Assembly: GCA_944390615.1 (NCBI GenBank)
Contig: CALXRJ010000183.1
Location: forward strand, 1 to 5,813
Direction of reading: 5' to 3'
Origin: an uncultured Clostridia bacterium
Lineage (GTDB): Bacteria > Bacillota > Clostridia > TANB77 > CAG-508
DNA length: 5,813 nt
The position numbers and the translations under genes were made by a program. The notes under the pieces are model-generated. The model saw only the letters and a list, made by a program, of their open reading frames with translations. It searched no databases and was not told the origin of the DNA. Shown in pieces: positions 5,410 through 5,813 of the stretch; position 1 is the first letter of the stretch, and every line of letters begins with the position of its first letter.

Positions 5410-5751
5410 ATGAAAGAAATCAAATTATTTAAATGTCAAATAACAGAATTAGAAAAAACGATTCATTATGAATTAGATATGCATTCTAGAAAAGAAACAA
5501 TTGTAAAATGGATGAATCAAAAAAGCATTGTTCAGGAAAACGTTTTAGATTCTGTTAGCTTTGCCGATAAATTTTATAGAATCAACCAAAATACAAATGT
5601 ATTAAAAGAAAAATATATCGAAAATAGTAGAATAGATGGAACAACGATTCAAATGGAAATTATTTATCAAGATAATACACAGAAACAAATTGTATGTAAA
5701 AATAAATTTCCAGAGGAAATCAATCAAATCAGAGAAATGATAAAGCTATAA
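5410..5751 (+). CDS. Hypothetical protein, 113 residues
   Basis: I do not recognise this small protein. The frame is open upstream to a TTG at 5374 inside hinT, but the ATG at 5410 is preferred: it has an AAAGGA site at 5398-5403 with 6-nt spacing and avoids overlapping hinT, which ends at 5393. The product begins MKEIKLFKCQITELEKTIHY, is rich in Lys, Glu, Ile and Asn, and has no signal peptide, membrane helix or recognisable catalytic motif. The segment from about residue 57 alternates polar and hydrophobic residues (KFYRINQ, TIQMEIIYQDN, KQIVCKN), which suggests a small beta-sheet, and the end looks helical. Tight spacing with hinT and with the next gene (11 nt) indicates the same operon. 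A role linked to translation is only guilt by association. Confidence 0.8.
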   Translation: MKEIKLFKCQITELEKTIHYELDMHSRKETIVKWMNQKSIVQENVLDSVSFADKFYRINQNTNVLKEKYIENSRIDGTTIQMEIIYQDNTQKQIVCKNKFPEEINQIREMIKL

Positions 5752-5762
5752 GGAGAATTTGT

Positions 5763-5813
5763 ATGGATGTTGATAAAAGTTTGTTAGAGCAATACGATAT
5801 AGACATAAATGAA
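5763..5813 (+). CDS. Start of an unidentified gene, truncated by window edge
   Basis: An ATG at 5763 opens 17 in-frame codons up to the window end (MDVDKSLLEQYDIDINE). An AAGGAG site at 5750-5755, overlapping the previous stop codon, lies 7 nt upstream. The spacing makes it the next gene of the alaS-hinT operon. The fragment is too short to name. Confidence 0.7.
   Translation, partial: MDVDKSLLEQYDIDINE

Noticed and set aside
1..5813. CRISPR array, insertion sequence or attachment site
   Set aside because: No spaced direct repeats, transposase motifs or terminal inverted repeats were found. The tRNA gene has no visible duplicated 3' end within the window to indicate integration.

Overview
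The window is AT-rich and looks like a chromosomal segment from a low-GC Bacillota, most likely a clostridial anaerobe. The evidence is the start of a pyruvate formate-lyase gene, strong AGGAGG-type ribosome binding sites, sigma-A-like promoters with 16-17 bp spacers, and A/T-ending codons read with the standard code. No transposase, integrase, CRISPR array or rRNA is visible.

Layout. At 1-493, on the minus strand and running off the left edge, is the first 164 codons of pyruvate formate-lyase (pflB). A divergent promoter pair at 549-637 serves pflB to the left and a tRNA-Gly(UCC) gene to the right (650-723), which ends in a long hairpin terminator. A very AT-rich gene at 959-1966 encodes a two-domain protein with an N-terminal NERD nuclease-related domain and a C-terminal HRDC nucleic-acid-binding domain. 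It has an extended -10 promoter whose -35 box lies inside an imperfect palindrome. Next comes a self-contained, more GC-rich unit at 2001-2976: promoter, leader hairpin, a 263-residue protein I do not recognise, and a perfect 15-bp terminator stem.

From 3074 to the right edge lies what looks like a housekeeping operon. It starts with an unusually short alanyl-tRNA synthetase gene (583 residues against about 875 for the common bacterial form). This protein keeps the catalytic core and the zinc-binding editing site, but lacks the beta-barrel subdomain with the SGGQ motif and the whole C-Ala domain. After a 95-nt structured gap without an obvious terminator come a HinT-like HIT-family nucleotide hydrolase, a 113-residue protein of unknown function, and the first 17 codons of another gene, all with good ribosome binding sites and short spacing.

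How the genes fit together. pflB belongs to anaerobic pyruvate fermentation. alaS and hinT are both tied to aminoacyl-adenylate chemistry: HinT enzymes can hydrolyse aminoacyl-AMP made by tRNA synthetases, so their co-transcription is plausible. The NERD-HRDC gene and the 263-residue gene lie between these conserved blocks, differ sharply from each other in base composition, and look like accessory genes. The items most worth checking are the compact AlaRS, the NERD-HRDC protein with its putative operator, and the orphan cassette at 2001-2976.
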